From an uncultured Robinsoniella sp. (GTDB taxonomy: Bacteria > Bacillota > Clostridia > Lachnospirales > Lachnospiraceae), in NCBI GenBank assembly GCA_900540475.1, contig UQGG01000032.1:21899-85898 (forward strand): a DNA stretch of 64,000 nucleotides. Reading direction: 5' to 3'. Positions within the stretch are counted from its first letter, which is position 1; each line of letters starts with the position of its first letter. A program made the position numbers and the translations under genes. Positions 44,874-54,574 of this stretch are shown here, in pieces. Under the pieces are notes generated by a model. That model searched no databases and was not told where the DNA came from. It was given only the letters and a program-made list of their open reading frames with translations.

Positions 44874-45228
44874 AAATATTCGTTTGTTATTTCCAGTATA
44901 TCACAAATATGAAAAAAGATTTTTTATGGATTTTCAAACTAATGTACAGGAATATGTAGACGTGCATCCAGAGTGTTCTATGGATAATTTAATTGAAGAA
45001 TTTGGTACACCTAAAGATGTAATTTGTGAATATCTTTCGAGTATGGATTCTGAATATTATTTGACTCATATAAAAAGTTCAAAAAATATAAAATTTGGCA
45101 TTTTTATAACGACGATTGCTATTGTAATTTTATTTATGTTAAGAGTTATTTTTCTATTGCAAGTAAAGCAAGAAGCTGAGAAGGCTATAGTTACTACTGA
45201 ACAAACAATCATAGAATATAAGAATTGA
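44845..45228 (+). CDS. Small membrane protein paired with PadR (DUF6120/DUF1700-like)
   Basis: 127 residues. A helical cytoplasmic N-terminal part has MDFQTNVQEYVDVHPE and IEEFGTPKDVICEYL, the pattern of the HAAS/DUF1700-type domains found next to PadR. One membrane helix follows (about 88-108) with a short outer tail. The start at 44845 follows AGAGGAAAA inside the end of padR. It is likely a signalling partner of the regulator; the signal is unknown. Confidence 0.65.
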   Translation: MTKIMKCYTRNIRLLFPVYHKYEKRFFMDFQTNVQEYVDVHPECSMDNLIEEFGTPKDVICEYLSSMDSEYYLTHIKSSKNIKFGIFITTIAIVILFMLRVIFLLQVKQEAEKAIVTTEQTIIEYKN

Positions 45229-45240
45229 AAGGGGATTATT

Positions 45241-45717
45241 ATGAGAATTAGAAGTTTTTTTGCTATTGTTTTATGTTTCCTTTGTATAATGCCTTTGCAT
45301 GTTAATGCAAAACAACCTAATGTAATAGCAGGAGATATTCAGTACCTATCTGACGGAAGTTATTTTGAAACAATAATAACTTCAAGTGAAATCAAAGTAA
45401 GCTCAAGGGCAGGAACTTTTACCAGATCTGGAAGTAAGACAACTAATTATAAAAATTCTTCAGGACAGATTATGTGGTCGGTCTCTGTAAATGGTACATA
45501 TTCATATACTGTAGGTAAAAGTTCTACTTGTACAAGTGCGTCGGCATCTGCAAGTTCCAAATCATCTTCTTGGAAAGTGTCTTCCCCCTCGTCAAAAAGA
45601 AGTGGGAAATCAGCTACAGCTACAGCTACGGGGACACTCTACATGAATGGAAGTGTGGTAAATTCTTACACCCAGTCTGTTAGGTTAAGTTGTGACAGTT
45701 ATGGAAACTTGTCATGA
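45241..45717 (+). CDS. Small secreted Ser-rich protein downstream of PadR
   Basis: 158 residues. A signal peptide (about 1-23, ending HVNA) is followed by a short polar segment, then SSRAGTFTRSGSKTTNY and a beta-rich, Ser/Thr-rich domain ending TGTLYMNGSVVNSYTQSV. Two Cys residues (CTSAS and near the end SCDSYG) could form a disulphide. The pattern looks like a secreted beta-sandwich domain I have seen in uncharacterised clostridial proteins, but no function is known. GAAAGGGG precedes the start, 12 bases after the membrane protein, so the three genes form one operon. Confidence 0.65.
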   Translation: MRIRSFFAIVLCFLCIMPLHVNAKQPNVIAGDIQYLSDGSYFETIITSSEIKVSSRAGTFTRSGSKTTNYKNSSGQIMWSVSVNGTYSYTVGKSSTCTSASASASSKSSSWKVSSPSSKRSGKSATATATGTLYMNGSVVNSYTQSVRLSCDSYGNLS

Positions 45718-45722
45718 TTTTA

Positions 45723-45767
45723 ATAAAAACAAGCTATTCCCAATGTTGGTGATTGGCTTGTTTTTAT
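45723..45767 (+). terminator. Intrinsic terminator of the PadR operon
   Basis: Twelve-base arms ATAAAAACAAGC and GCTTGTTTTTAT around a 21-base loop, immediately downstream of the secreted-protein stop codon, with the T-run inside the right arm. Confidence 0.8.
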
Positions 45768-45911
45768 GTACGCCTAGCATGGGCATAATCTTATTAGTTA
45801 AAGTCCCTGGTAGTGGGGATGATCAGTAAACATTCGTTCTGAATCCACCCTCTTGTTGTTGCTGTACAACAGTTCAAACACCTCTTTGTTTTTTTACAGC
45901 GTCCATCTGTT

Positions 45912-46163
45912 TTAACACATTGTTGGCATTGAAAGAGGACGTTTTTTACCATTGCTCTTTGGTATATGAACTCTTTTGGTTGGAAATGCTTTTTATCCTA
46001 CTAATTTAAGACTTTTAATAGCAATCCACTTCTTTTCATCTGAATTCCAAATTTCATCATCGATGTCTGGCGTTTTCTTTCCTCTGTTCGAAGAAACTTT
46101 CTTGACCGCCATTGTTTTGGCATAAAACGAGTTGGTTAGTAAATACTGTAACCTCTTTACAAG
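45912..46163 (-). pseudogene. Fragment of a group II intron reverse transcriptase
   Basis: Reading leftward from 46163 in one frame gives RLQYLLTNSFYAKTMAVKKV, then SSNRGKKTPDIDDEIW. After an in-frame TAA at 45993-45995 it continues KRVHIPKSNGKKRPLSMPTM before a second stop at 45912. These are the N-terminal RT0 and RT1 segments of intron-encoded reverse transcriptases. The finger, palm and maturase parts are missing, so the gene is dead. Confidence 0.8.
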
Positions 46164-46613
46164 ATTCCTGACCTGTTAGCGTCTGCTCCCTTTCGGGCGA
46201 GGCAAATCTTGAACCTCTATGATAGCGGTTACCACCACCCATTCGCTTCTCTTACTTTCCTACTCCCTCATGAGGATTCAGCTTACCTCACAACTCGCTT
46301 ATAAGGGGTTATCCCTCTTAATCATATCGAACATGTTCTGTTTAGGGCACTTGCACTCCTTTAAACCGGAACGTCTGACCCTAGTCCGCTGTTTTGTAAT
46401 AGGTTTGGTTCACGTCTTTTACCAACGTTCAATCCCATATTTGGTATGGTGTGTCATCCACTTTCACCATTGTACACTTGACGATTCTTATGAAGTTTCA
46501 ATGTATTTATCTTATCCATGCATAACTTTCCTAGCAACTGTTCCCCATGTGACTAGAGGACTTCATCACATTGTCTCCATCTGCTTAGCACCCAAAGATT
46601 ACTCCTTGAGCAC
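45912..46613 (-). mobile_element. 5' part of a degenerate group II intron inserted in IS110
   Basis: The minus strand beginning GTGCTC at 46613 carries the AAGTCCTCTAGTCAC-type and GCAAGTGCCC-type conserved 5' ribozyme segments and a GCCTCGCCCGAAAGG hairpin. It runs into the reverse transcriptase fragment. The 3' half, with domains V and VI, is not seen. It interrupts an IS110 transposase frame. Confidence 0.7.
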
Positions 46614-46767
46614 CGATGGATAGGAATATCCCAAAGTCGACCTCATTGTTGCTAAATGCCAACGGCTTCCTGGCGTATTCATAACCTCGCCAGTCAAAGG
46701 CTCTTGCAAAGTGGGTCTCACTTCCAACATCAATTCCTACTATTAAAATTTTTTTACTAACATCCAA
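46614..46767 (-). pseudogene. IS110-family transposase, N-terminal fragment
   Basis: Encodes KKILIVGIDVGSETHFARAF and ARKPLAFSNNEVDFGIFLS, the start of the DEDD domain of IS110 transposases including its first Asp. The frame is broken at the group II intron boundary and the rest is missing. The 170 bases to 46939 show nothing else recognisable. Confidence 0.8.
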
Positions 46768-46939
46768 AGTCAGTAATCTTATTTTACACTGAGGTATTTT
46801 TTTCTCAACCTTTTTTCCTGAATAGCCCTAAATTTGAATTATACAGGAAGCTCCTTGGATAACCTAATATAACTTGATTCATTGAGTTCCTCAGTCATTC
46901 TTCTAATTTGAAAAGATATCTTCTGAAATATAACCGTTA

Positions 46940-47476
46940 TTAAAAAAAGATGTTGCTGAAATATGTCACCGTATTTGCACCGTTTATGTAATGGATCCCA
47001 GCCGCAGATGCTTCTTTATTCACATAGATTCCAAAGCTTTCCACTGAGGGAAACATCTGGTCGGGAAAGCGGCACGGGGCATCGGGATAGGTACAGGATT
47101 TGCAATTCTGGCATCCCTCCGATGACAGCATCAGAATATCGTCCCCGTCTTCTAAAAAGATTTCCCTTACCTTTTTACTCACTTCTTCATGCCTTTTTTT
47201 CGCATCCATCATTCCATCCCAGTCAAAGGAATCTTCCAGCTTCGAAACCGTTGAGAAAACCACCACGTTTTTGTACTTCATAGACCGTTCCCTGCACTCC
47301 TCCACGGTTCCTACACCCGGAGGACATGCCCAGGTCTTGCCATACTGCCCGCATTGGTTTGACGCGCACATATCCCTGACTTCATCCGAAAATACAATCT
47401 TCTCTACGGGTACAACTGCCGCCTCGTGTACCCCTGCTTCCTTGCATCTGCTTAATACTGCTTCCAGATCTCTCAT
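46940..47476 (-). CDS. DUF2284 Cys-rich metal-binding protein
   Basis: 178 residues. Cys spacing includes MCASNQCGQYGKTWACPPGVG near the N-terminus and SEGCQNCKSCTYPDAPCRFP in the middle, as in DUF2284 proteins, which probably hold an iron-sulfur centre. The second cluster resembles CxxCxxC...C ferredoxin-like arrangements. No role is proven; DUF2284 genes are often found beside corrinoid methyltransferase genes, and the locus at 31-40 kb contains such genes. The ATG at 47476 is used. It is a single gene behind the mobile debris. Confidence 0.8.
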   Translation of the reverse strand: MRDLEAVLSRCKEAGVHEAAVVPVEKIVFSDEVRDMCASNQCGQYGKTWACPPGVGTVEECRERSMKYKNVVVFSTVSKLEDSFDWDGMMDAKKRHEEVSKKVREIFLEDGDDILMLSSEGCQNCKSCTYPDAPCRFPDQMFPSVESFGIYVNKEASAAGIHYINGANTVTYFSNIFF

Positions 47477-47670
47477 GTAAAATCCCCCATTGTCATCATC
47501 TGTTATTCAGACTTATTATTTCGGGTCAACAGTTCTGTTACTGTTTCCCTTTCGTTAATCTTATTGTATCAAAGCAACGTATAAAAGCAAGGGAAATTTC
47601 TTTATTTTATGATTAAAAATTTTTTTGCCTCTGTAATCTCCGGCTGTTTTCAGCATATATTCTGCCCCGC

Positions 47671-47718
47671 AAAAAAGGCTGCCCCATAACCCTGATCTCT
47701 CAGCCCTATGGGACAGCC
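47671..47718 (-). terminator. Intrinsic terminator of the GH95-like gene
   Basis: GGCTGCCCCATA and TATGGGACAGCC arms (47677-47718), with a run of six T on the minus strand straight after. It lies just beyond the stop at 47727. Confidence 0.8.
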
Positions 47719-47726
47719 CCCTGTTT

Positions 47727-50700
47727 TTATTTCGTTATTTTAACTGTCTTTGCCTGTCCTTTTCCACGGAATAAGCTGGTGTAGGTATTCAGTTTAGACT
47801 TTGGAACACGTATGACAGCTTTTGAAGAAATGCCTTTCCATGCATTTTTGCCAACAGAATTTAAGCCTTTGGATTTCATTGTGATATTGTCCAGTTTTTT
47901 CGTGCCATAGAATGCCTGTGAGCCAATCTTCTTCACATTGGAACCAATGGTAACCTTCTCCAGCTTTTTCTGTTTTTTAAATGCCTTGCTTCCAATTTCC
48001 GTTACTTTAAACTTCACCTTCTGTATGGTTACGGAAGCGGGGATCGTCAGTTTCTTTATGTTTTTATTTGTGGTTCCGGTTACTGCTACGGTTTTCGTTC
48101 CGGACGTGAGTTTGGTTATTTTATACCTGAGGGAACCACTCTGGTATACTTTGCCTGCCTTTAGTTCTGAGGAGGTATCTGTATTATCCTTTTCTGCGGT
48201 TTTCTGGGCAGCTTTTTGGGCTTCTTCTGCTTTTCTCTGCGCCTCTTGTGCTGCAGTCTTTGCCGCTTCTACTTTCTTTTGTACTTCTTCTGCCGCTTTT
48301 TCTGCCTCTTCTGCTTTCGTCTGCGCTTCCTGGGCGGCTTTTTTTGCCTCTTCTGCTTTCGCCTGGGCATCCTGGGCGGCTTTCTTTGCCTCTTCTGCTG
48401 CTTTTCTTTCTTCTTCTGCTTTTTGTCTGGCTTCTTCTGCCGCCTGCTTTTCCGCCTCTGCCTGTTTCTTTGCTTCTTCTGCCGCCTGCTTTTCCGCCTC
48501 CGCCTGTTTTCTGGCTTCTTCGGCTGCCTGCTTTTCCGCTTCTGCCTGTTTCTGTGCTTCCTCTGCCGCTGCTTTCAAACGGGCAATTTCTTCTTTGGTG
48601 GCTTCTGCCTTGGACTGGGCTTCCTGGGCTGCTGTCTTCGCCGCTTCTGCCGCTTTTCTGGCTTCTTCGGCCTTTTCCTGGGCTTTTGCTGCTTCCACTC
48701 TGGCTGCCTCTGCCTTTTCCAATGCTTCTTTTGCTGCTTTTGCATCCTGATTGGCAGCATTCTGCGCTGCTTCTGCCGCAGCCTTTGCTTCCTCTGCCGC
48801 TTTTTTAGCCTCCTGGGCTGCAATCTTTTCTTCCTCAGCTTTTTGCTGTGCCGCTTCTGCTGATGCCTTTGCTTCTTCCGCATCCGTCAGCATTTTATCC
48901 AGGATTTCTAACAGTTCTTCATTGTTATTTCCTAATTCGTGGATGATATAAGTAGTTCCCGGTTCTGTGTTAAACTCAATTGTTTTTTCTTTGGAATTCT
49001 GCGTTTCCCCATAATGTGAAGATACCAGCCTTCCGTCTTCCCTGGTCACGAATGCCCCCTCCCATGGAAGAACGACTTTTGCATCTGTTCCTTTCTCACT
49101 TGTAATATGAATGGATGGTACCTTTCCTTCTTTCATTTCTGCCGAAACCAGAAAGGCTCCTTTTACACGAATATCCTGAAATTCTGCATCATTTCCTGTC
49201 CAGGTTGGGAATGTCTTGATAAATCCATTGTCGGAATACACCATCATATCATTCAGAGCTTCCATAACCCCTACTTTTTCCCATCCATGTGTATTGTCAT
49301 CCACGTAATAATTTCCTGCCATTTTCTTAACCACATACTGTTTGATCTTGCTGATCAGTGTTGCTGCATCGTATTGTACCCTTGCTGCATGTGTGAAGAT
49401 CTTCGGCGTATTATTTACCATATTCCAGCCGGCACTTCCATAAGCGGCACCGTCATTTCCGCATACATTTACGGTATTGCGCGCTACTTCCAGCAAATAG
49501 GGATCGGAATCAAATCCCAGCTGATCTCCGGGCTGTATTCCTTCCAGGTTAACAGTTGCGGATATGGGGCGGATCTTGCGGTCTTCTGAAAGCCCGAATA
49601 TTTCTTTTCCTAAGTAATTGGAGTTTTTCTGGGAATTTGTATTAAATCCCTGGTATTCATATATGCTGACTTCCATTCCCGGCAGATGCGTGGAAATATC
49701 CTGCCAAACTCCAAACTTTTCTTCTGTCGGTGCTGCTTCCTTTCCGATTCCAACCAGGGTATCCAGCAGGTTCTGTAAATTGCCGATGGTTACATTTGGG
49801 TTGAATTCAAAAGATCCTTCATGAGAACCGTCAAATAATACGTAGGTGTATTCGCCTGTACCGTCATATTCCGGATATTTCTCATAATTTTTAGAATATT
49901 TCGTCGTCTGTGACTGTCCTCCTGCATCGGAACAGGGATTATCTTTTACAAATTCATCATCAATTCTGGCTCCCCGTTTTTCTACCCATTGTTCATAGAA
50001 ATTCGCTGTCTTTACAAGAAAATCGTATGGGGAATACAGATTTCCCGATGCGGATTCCTGCTTTTTCATCAGCCATTCCTTATCCAGTGTATAGTTGTAA
50101 TATGCACAAATCTGGGATGCACAGAACAGAGCATTAATCGTCTGATTCAAATAGGATGCATCATCCGATGTTACTTTATATGGTTTCAATCCTACCGGCA
50201 GCAGCAATGCGTCCTCAAATCCATTTTTAAAGTCTTCCTCACGGGTTCCATAATACCAGCTGCTGATGGATTTTAAATGTTCCGGATTCGCTGCTCTTTC
50301 GATTGCGGAATCCATATATTCAATAAACACATCAAACATTGGCTGTGAAAATTCTTTCAGCCTGTTGCTGGAATATGAGCCGTAATACGGGGACTGGAAA
50401 TTATAATTCAGATGGTAGTCGCCCTGCCATCCCGAATTGTCTCTGGTTGTCCATACCCCATACAAGCCCGGTGCCTGGGAGCCTTCTCTGGTACAGCAAG
50501 CAAAGATGTATTGAGAACCATAATACAGGCGGTTTAAATCCGCATCTTTAAAATCTGCATAGGACAGCTGATAATAATCTTTCCACCACTCCAGGTGATT
50601 TTCATGAAGGTTATCCACATCTTCCATGCTCTTTACACCTTCCAGCAGCCCCAGCACATTCTGAACTGCCAGCCCCTGCGCACCATCTGCGGCATCCGGT

Positions 50701-53700
50701 ACCTGGTTTTCTGCACAGTCTATGGCTGTGACCACGGTGACGGTTTCTCCTGCCGGGATCTCCACGCGTATAATTCCTTCATTTTCCTGTGAGGAATATT
50801 TTACGCTTTCTGCCCCCAATACTTTGGATGCAATGGCGAACTCGCTCATCCACTCCGCCTCTATTACCGTCTGGCTTCCATCGCTGTTTTTCTTTATTTC
50901 ATCTTCTACATTTGATTTTCTGGTTGCCCATACCATATCATTGCTGACTCCTGACTGGGCAATTGTCTGAGGTTGGCTTAATACATTTGCATCTGTAGTA
51001 GTCTTAGACAGGGTATTTTTCCCCCATGGCCGGACATCTACAGTCTGTGCCTGGTCTCCCTTAGACGTAATCCGGGTTACCATGATATTTTTATCAGCAG
51101 AAAGCCAGTTTGTCATGTCCACCGGAACCTCTCCCATATCCATGACTGTGCGTACTTCTGCTTTTGCAATGTCCATCTCTTCCCGGAAGGGAGTTGCTTC
51201 TCTTGCCTGGACAGCCGCAGCTTCGCCCTTTTGAACGGCGGTCTCTTCCGGTACAAATTCTGGCGCCTCTACCGTTACATATTCTTCTTCAAACAGCTCA
51301 TTTGCAATATTCCTATTTCCCTCTGTCTGTTCCCCTGTCTCTGCCATCTCCTGATAAACAGGAAATTCTTCTACAGGCATTACAACTTTTGGAGTCTCCT
51401 GATTATTAAATGCATATATTTTGCCAATTCTGGCTCTTTGATCCGCTGCAGGAGTCTGCTGACCCTGTGTGACATTGACCATAATATAACGTGCTTCTGC
51501 CGGATCCTCTAATTGGACGGTTACCTCTCCTGCGCGATTATCGGAATAATTTCCTATCTCATCCCAGGTCTCTCCGTCTTTGCTCAGGGATATGGCAAAC
51601 TGTTTTGCCCGAAACCTTCGATAGCCCACATTTCCTTCTTCATCTGTATATTTGCTGTTGTCCGCATTTACGGCCCCACCTGCTGCAAGATCCTGCACCA
51701 GGGCTTCTGCCCCCGCAAATAAAATGCCGACTTCATCAAAAGATTTCACTTCACCCAGATCCACTTTCGCCCACTGAGGCATCTGTGCGTGTACACTGAT
51801 CCAGCCGTTATAGTCATTGATTCCGTTTTTGTCCGGCTTTACAAAATTATCGGAGATCAGATTTTCCTGTGTTGCATAAGGATCGGATGATGTGGTTACT
51901 GATGCTCCTTTATCCGCCATAGTCAGGCTGTTTGCAAAGTCATCATCCAAATAAAGTTCAAACTGGCTGATACGTGCCTTTGCTTCCCCATTTTCTTCTC
52001 CGGATGCCTTCGTAATCTTTAATCGAACGTATTTGGCACTTACCGGATAGAGCATCTGCCTGTCTGTAATATCTTCCTGGTTGTTAACCACCTGGTCAAT
52101 CGTTACCCATTTCTGTCCGTCCCTGCTGATTTCCAGCTGAAAATCTCTGGTATTATAAAGGGAGCCTTGGCCGGCAGTTGCATTGTTGTGTTTCACGTGC
52201 CAGCGGTTAAACTGTATCATCTCAGGGAAGCTCAGCTGGAGATACTGCTCCTGCCCGGGCATAGATACCCAGCCTTCAAAGGCTTTTTCCTTTGTATCAT
52301 CTGTGTACTGGTACACGCCGCCTGCCGCATTTTCCCCTTCGTATCCTTCACGCTCAGAACTTACGCTGACTTCTGCCTGGTATGCCAGATTGTACTGTGC
52401 CTCTTGTGGAGGGATTACTTCCTTGTTATCATCCGGTTTAGGATCTTCCGGCGTAAATTCAAGCGGCATGGAATACAGCGGATTTTCTACATTATTGAAA
52501 GCAAATACTTTTAACACACGTGCCCGGTCATTTGCACTTTGCTCAGACTTCCCGATATCTACCCGCAGGTACCTTGCAGTTACTGGCTGGCTTAATTTTC
52601 TGTCGTAAATACTCGCCTTATTTCCTGTTATATCCTCCAGTACATCCCAGTTTGTTCCATCTTTACTTAGGGAAACCTTATAGTTATTCGTAGTAAACTT
52701 TTGATATCCCGAAGCATTTTTATTTCCTGTTGCATACAGGTCATTCATATGTGCCTGCAAACCCATATGTAAAATTGCAATCTCATCAATGGATCGCTCC
52801 GTTCCCAGATCGATTTGAGCCCAGTGGGGTTTCACATTGGTATTGCTGACCCATCCACAATAGTCATTTCCGCCATTACCTTCCGTATACCAGTTATTAT
52901 TAATCATATTGTCTCCGGTGCGTGCCTCATTCATAATGCTGGAAACCGTTGCCTGTGCTCCTGCCTCTAAAGTGGCATAGCTGGTACCGTAATTGTCATC
53001 TCTATAGATTTCAAACTGGCTGATTCTTGCTCTTGCAGCCTGATCCGCCTCCCCGGAAGCTTTCGTAATATTTAATTTTACATAGCGTGCCTGATGATCA
53101 TAGAGCAGTCTTCTGTCTGTCACATCCGCTTTATTGCCTGACACAGAATCAACAGTTGTCCAGTTCACACCATCCTCGCTGATCTGCAGATCAAAAGAAT
53201 CCGTATTTCTATCTGTACCTTTCCTGGATGTATAATTATCATGTTTCACATGCCAGCGGTTAAATTTCGTGGACACCTTCAGATCCACAACCAGGTACTG
53301 TTCCTGTCCGATATCGGATACCCAGCCTTCTGCCTGGTTGACGCCGCCCACAGCTATAGAAGCCTCTTGCCCCTGGGTCTGGCTGCTGGCATAAACCGGC
53401 ATCTGATATACTTTATTAAAAGGATGTTCCGATCCTTTATTATCAATAATCGGCATCTGGTATTCATCGTTTTGGTAATAACCTTCCAATTGCCCGATTC
53501 TGGCAATGCCGTCTTCCTCTTCTGCAGTCGCTCCTGTAATATAGATGCGAAGATACCGGAAGCTCTGTGCCGGATTTAATTTTATTTCCGTACTGTCTGC
53601 TTCATTTCCAGTAATTTCTTCAACCGTAATCCAATCATCTTCCTTTGCATTTTCCGGCTTTACACCATTCTTTAACGTCTGAATCTCAAAATCCCTCGTA

Positions 53701-54350
53701 TTGCGCCCGCTTCCCTTGCCGGATGTATAATTGTCATGGCGCACCACCAGCCGGTCCATAATTTCCTGAAATCCCAGATCATACAAAAGCCACTGTGGCG
53801 TTACGGCTTCCGCTGCCTCCCATCCCGTAAAGTTTTCACCGTCTCCATTTAAATTTCTCAGATACAATCCGCCTGTTGTCAGCTTGCCCGGATGTTCTTC
53901 TGCCTCAGAGCTTGCTTTCACCTGGCTTCCATAGACCAGATTATATTCATGTCCGGCCTCTGCCGGGGCAATTGTCAATCCGCCCCCCGTTATGATCTGC
54001 GGAGTTCTTCCCACATATCCAAAGTACAGGGAATTGTCTGACCAGAAATCATTGGATGATAAAAGCCAGGTTTTTTCCGTATCATTCCCGTAAGAGGTTG
54101 CACCGATTTCTCCGTTTCCTAAAAGTGCCGTACTTGGCATCTGCTGCGTGACTGCCTGGTCATATTTCGTATTCGTCCAGACCGCTTTATCCGCAAACGT
54201 ATCCATGATCCCGGAAATCTTTTCCCACTGTGCATCCCTGCTTTCACTTTCTGCCCTGACCGTAAATGCCGGACTGATACATGGTACCAGCATCGCCGTA
54301 CACAAAATTCCAGCCAACCCCTGCCATACTTTTCTTCTCTTCCTTCTCAT
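47727..54350 (-). CDS. Giant secreted GH95-like glycosidase with discoidin, coiled-coil and LRR parts
   Basis: About 2207 residues. A signal peptide (about 1-34) precedes an N-terminal GH95-type segment (TALLGNGEIGATSYGN). At least four discoidin-like domains are inserted at about 130-340 and onward to 1000 (repeated RWHVKHDNYTS and ARISQFE patterns). The (alpha/alpha)6 catalytic barrel (about 1180-1760) has LYGVWTTRDNSGWQGDYHLN. A 230-residue Ala/Glu/Lys coiled coil (about 1820-2055, AEEARKQAEAEKQA-type units) leads to C-terminal leucine-rich repeats (about 2065-2207). GH95 enzymes cleave alpha-L-fucosides or related sugars. No LPXTG is seen. The start at 54350 follows GGGGG; 54365 is an alternative. 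The sugar importer upstream fits uptake of the released sugar. Confidence 0.8.
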   Translation of the reverse strand: MRRKRRKVWQGLAGILCTAMLVPCISPAFTVRAESESRDAQWEKISGIMDTFADKAVWTNTKYDQAVTQQMPSTALLGNGEIGATSYGNDTEKTWLLSSNDFWSDNSLYFGYVGRTPQIITGGGLTIAPAEAGHEYNLVYGSQVKASSEAEEHPGKLTTGGLYLRNLNGDGENFTGWEAAEAVTPQWLLYDLGFQEIMDRLVVRHDNYTSGKGSGRNTRDFEIQTLKNGVKPENAKEDDWITVEEITGNEADSTEIKLNPAQSFRYLRIYITGATAEEEDGIARIGQLEGYYQNDEYQMPIIDNKGSEHPFNKVYQMPVYASSQTQGQEASIAVGGVNQAEGWVSDIGQEQYLVVDLKVSTKFNRWHVKHDNYTSRKGTDRNTDSFDLQISEDGVNWTTVDSVSGNKADVTDRRLLYDHQARYVKLNITKASGEADQAARARISQFEIYRDDNYGTSYATLEAGAQATVSSIMNEARTGDNMINNNWYTEGNGGNDYCGWVSNTNVKPHWAQIDLGTERSIDEIAILHMGLQAHMNDLYATGNKNASGYQKFTTNNYKVSLSKDGTNWDVLEDITGNKASIYDRKLSQPVTARYLRVDIGKSEQSANDRARVLKVFAFNNVENPLYSMPLEFTPEDPKPDDNKEVIPPQEAQYNLAYQAEVSVSSEREGYEGENAAGGVYQYTDDTKEKAFEGWVSMPGQEQYLQLSFPEMIQFNRWHVKHNNATAGQGSLYNTRDFQLEISRDGQKWVTIDQVVNNQEDITDRQMLYPVSAKYVRLKITKASGEENGEAKARISQFELYLDDDFANSLTMADKGASVTTSSDPYATQENLISDNFVKPDKNGINDYNGWISVHAQMPQWAKVDLGEVKSFDEVGILFAGAEALVQDLAAGGAVNADNSKYTDEEGNVGYRRFRAKQFAISLSKDGETWDEIGNYSDNRAGEVTVQLEDPAEARYIMVNVTQGQQTPAADQRARIGKIYAFNNQETPKVVMPVEEFPVYQEMAETGEQTEGNRNIANELFEEEYVTVEAPEFVPEETAVQKGEAAAVQAREATPFREEMDIAKAEVRTVMDMGEVPVDMTNWLSADKNIMVTRITSKGDQAQTVDVRPWGKNTLSKTTTDANVLSQPQTIAQSGVSNDMVWATRKSNVEDEIKKNSDGSQTVIEAEWMSEFAIASKVLGAESVKYSSQENEGIIRVEIPAGETVTVVTAIDCAENQVPDAADGAQGLAVQNVLGLLEGVKSMEDVDNLHENHLEWWKDYYQLSYADFKDADLNRLYYGSQYIFACCTREGSQAPGLYGVWTTRDNSGWQGDYHLNYNFQSPYYGSYSSNRLKEFSQPMFDVFIEYMDSAIERAANPEHLKSISSWYYGTREEDFKNGFEDALLLPVGLKPYKVTSDDASYLNQTINALFCASQICAYYNYTLDKEWLMKKQESASGNLYSPYDFLVKTANFYEQWVEKRGARIDDEFVKDNPCSDAGGQSQTTKYSKNYEKYPEYDGTGEYTYVLFDGSHEGSFEFNPNVTIGNLQNLLDTLVGIGKEAAPTEEKFGVWQDISTHLPGMEVSIYEYQGFNTNSQKNSNYLGKEIFGLSEDRKIRPISATVNLEGIQPGDQLGFDSDPYLLEVARNTVNVCGNDGAAYGSAGWNMVNNTPKIFTHAARVQYDAATLISKIKQYVVKKMAGNYYVDDNTHGWEKVGVMEALNDMMVYSDNGFIKTFPTWTGNDAEFQDIRVKGAFLVSAEMKEGKVPSIHITSEKGTDAKVVLPWEGAFVTREDGRLVSSHYGETQNSKEKTIEFNTEPGTTYIIHELGNNNEELLEILDKMLTDAEEAKASAEAAQQKAEEEKIAAQEAKKAAEEAKAAAEAAQNAANQDAKAAKEALEKAEAARVEAAKAQEKAEEARKAAEAAKTAAQEAQSKAEATKEEIARLKAAAEEAQKQAEAEKQAAEEARKQAEAEKQAAEEAKKQAEAEKQAAEEARQKAEEERKAAEEAKKAAQDAQAKAEEAKKAAQEAQTKAEEAEKAAEEVQKKVEAAKTAAQEAQRKAEEAQKAAQKTAEKDNTDTSSELKAGKVYQSGSLRYKITKLTSGTKTVAVTGTTNKNIKKLTIPASVTIQKVKFKVTEIGSKAFKKQKKLEKVTIGSNVKKIGSQAFYGTKKLDNITMKSKGLNSVGKNAWKGISSKAVIRVPKSKLNTYTSLFRGKGQAKTVKITK
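48192..48905 (-). repeat. Coding repeat for Ala/Glu/Lys coiled coil
   Basis: Roughly 14-residue units such as AEKQAAEEARKQAE repeat along 230 residues of the GH95-like protein, giving visible DNA repeats like TTCTTCTGCCGCCTGC. The tract predicts a long rigid stalk and is open to recombination. Confidence 0.85.
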
Positions 54351-54427
54351 AAATGAAACCCCCATTTCTTTTTTTCACAGTAAACCGGCCAAAAGGCTGC
54401 TCTTAGCGCTTTCCTGTGATATTCTTA

Positions 54428-54433
54428 AGTATA
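54428..54433 (-). promoter_or_regulatory. Extended -10 of the GH95-like gene
   Basis: TGCTATACT on the minus strand, with TTTCCT 17 bases upstream, lies about 80 bases before the start codon. The gene therefore has its own promoter besides possible read-through. Confidence 0.5.
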
Positions 54434-54513
54434 GCAAATGGATTTTTCTTAGGAAATGCACATTCCTGAACAATTATGTGGAAAATCCGGGACAGAATTT
54501 CTATTCTAACACA

Positions 54514-54554
54514 AAACCACCGAAAAACTACACATTTGTAATTTTCCGGTGGTT
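54514..54554 (-). terminator. Terminator of the RbsABC-type operon
   Basis: AACCACCG and CGGTGGTT arms with an AAAA/TTTT extension, 21 bases after the stop of the ATPase gene, followed by TTTTGTG on the minus strand. Confidence 0.65.
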
Positions 54555-54574
54555 ATGCTAAATAGAATTATTTT

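Noticed and set aside
45783..46600. Protein-coding gene in the region after the PadR operon
   Set aside because: Six-frame reading shows only broken reverse transcriptase pieces and ribozyme-like sequence.
47938..48863. Long plus-strand frames rich in Ser, Ala, Phe and Cys opposite the GH95-like gene
   Set aside because: They mirror the Ala/Glu/Lys coiled-coil codons on the other strand and have no ribosome site.
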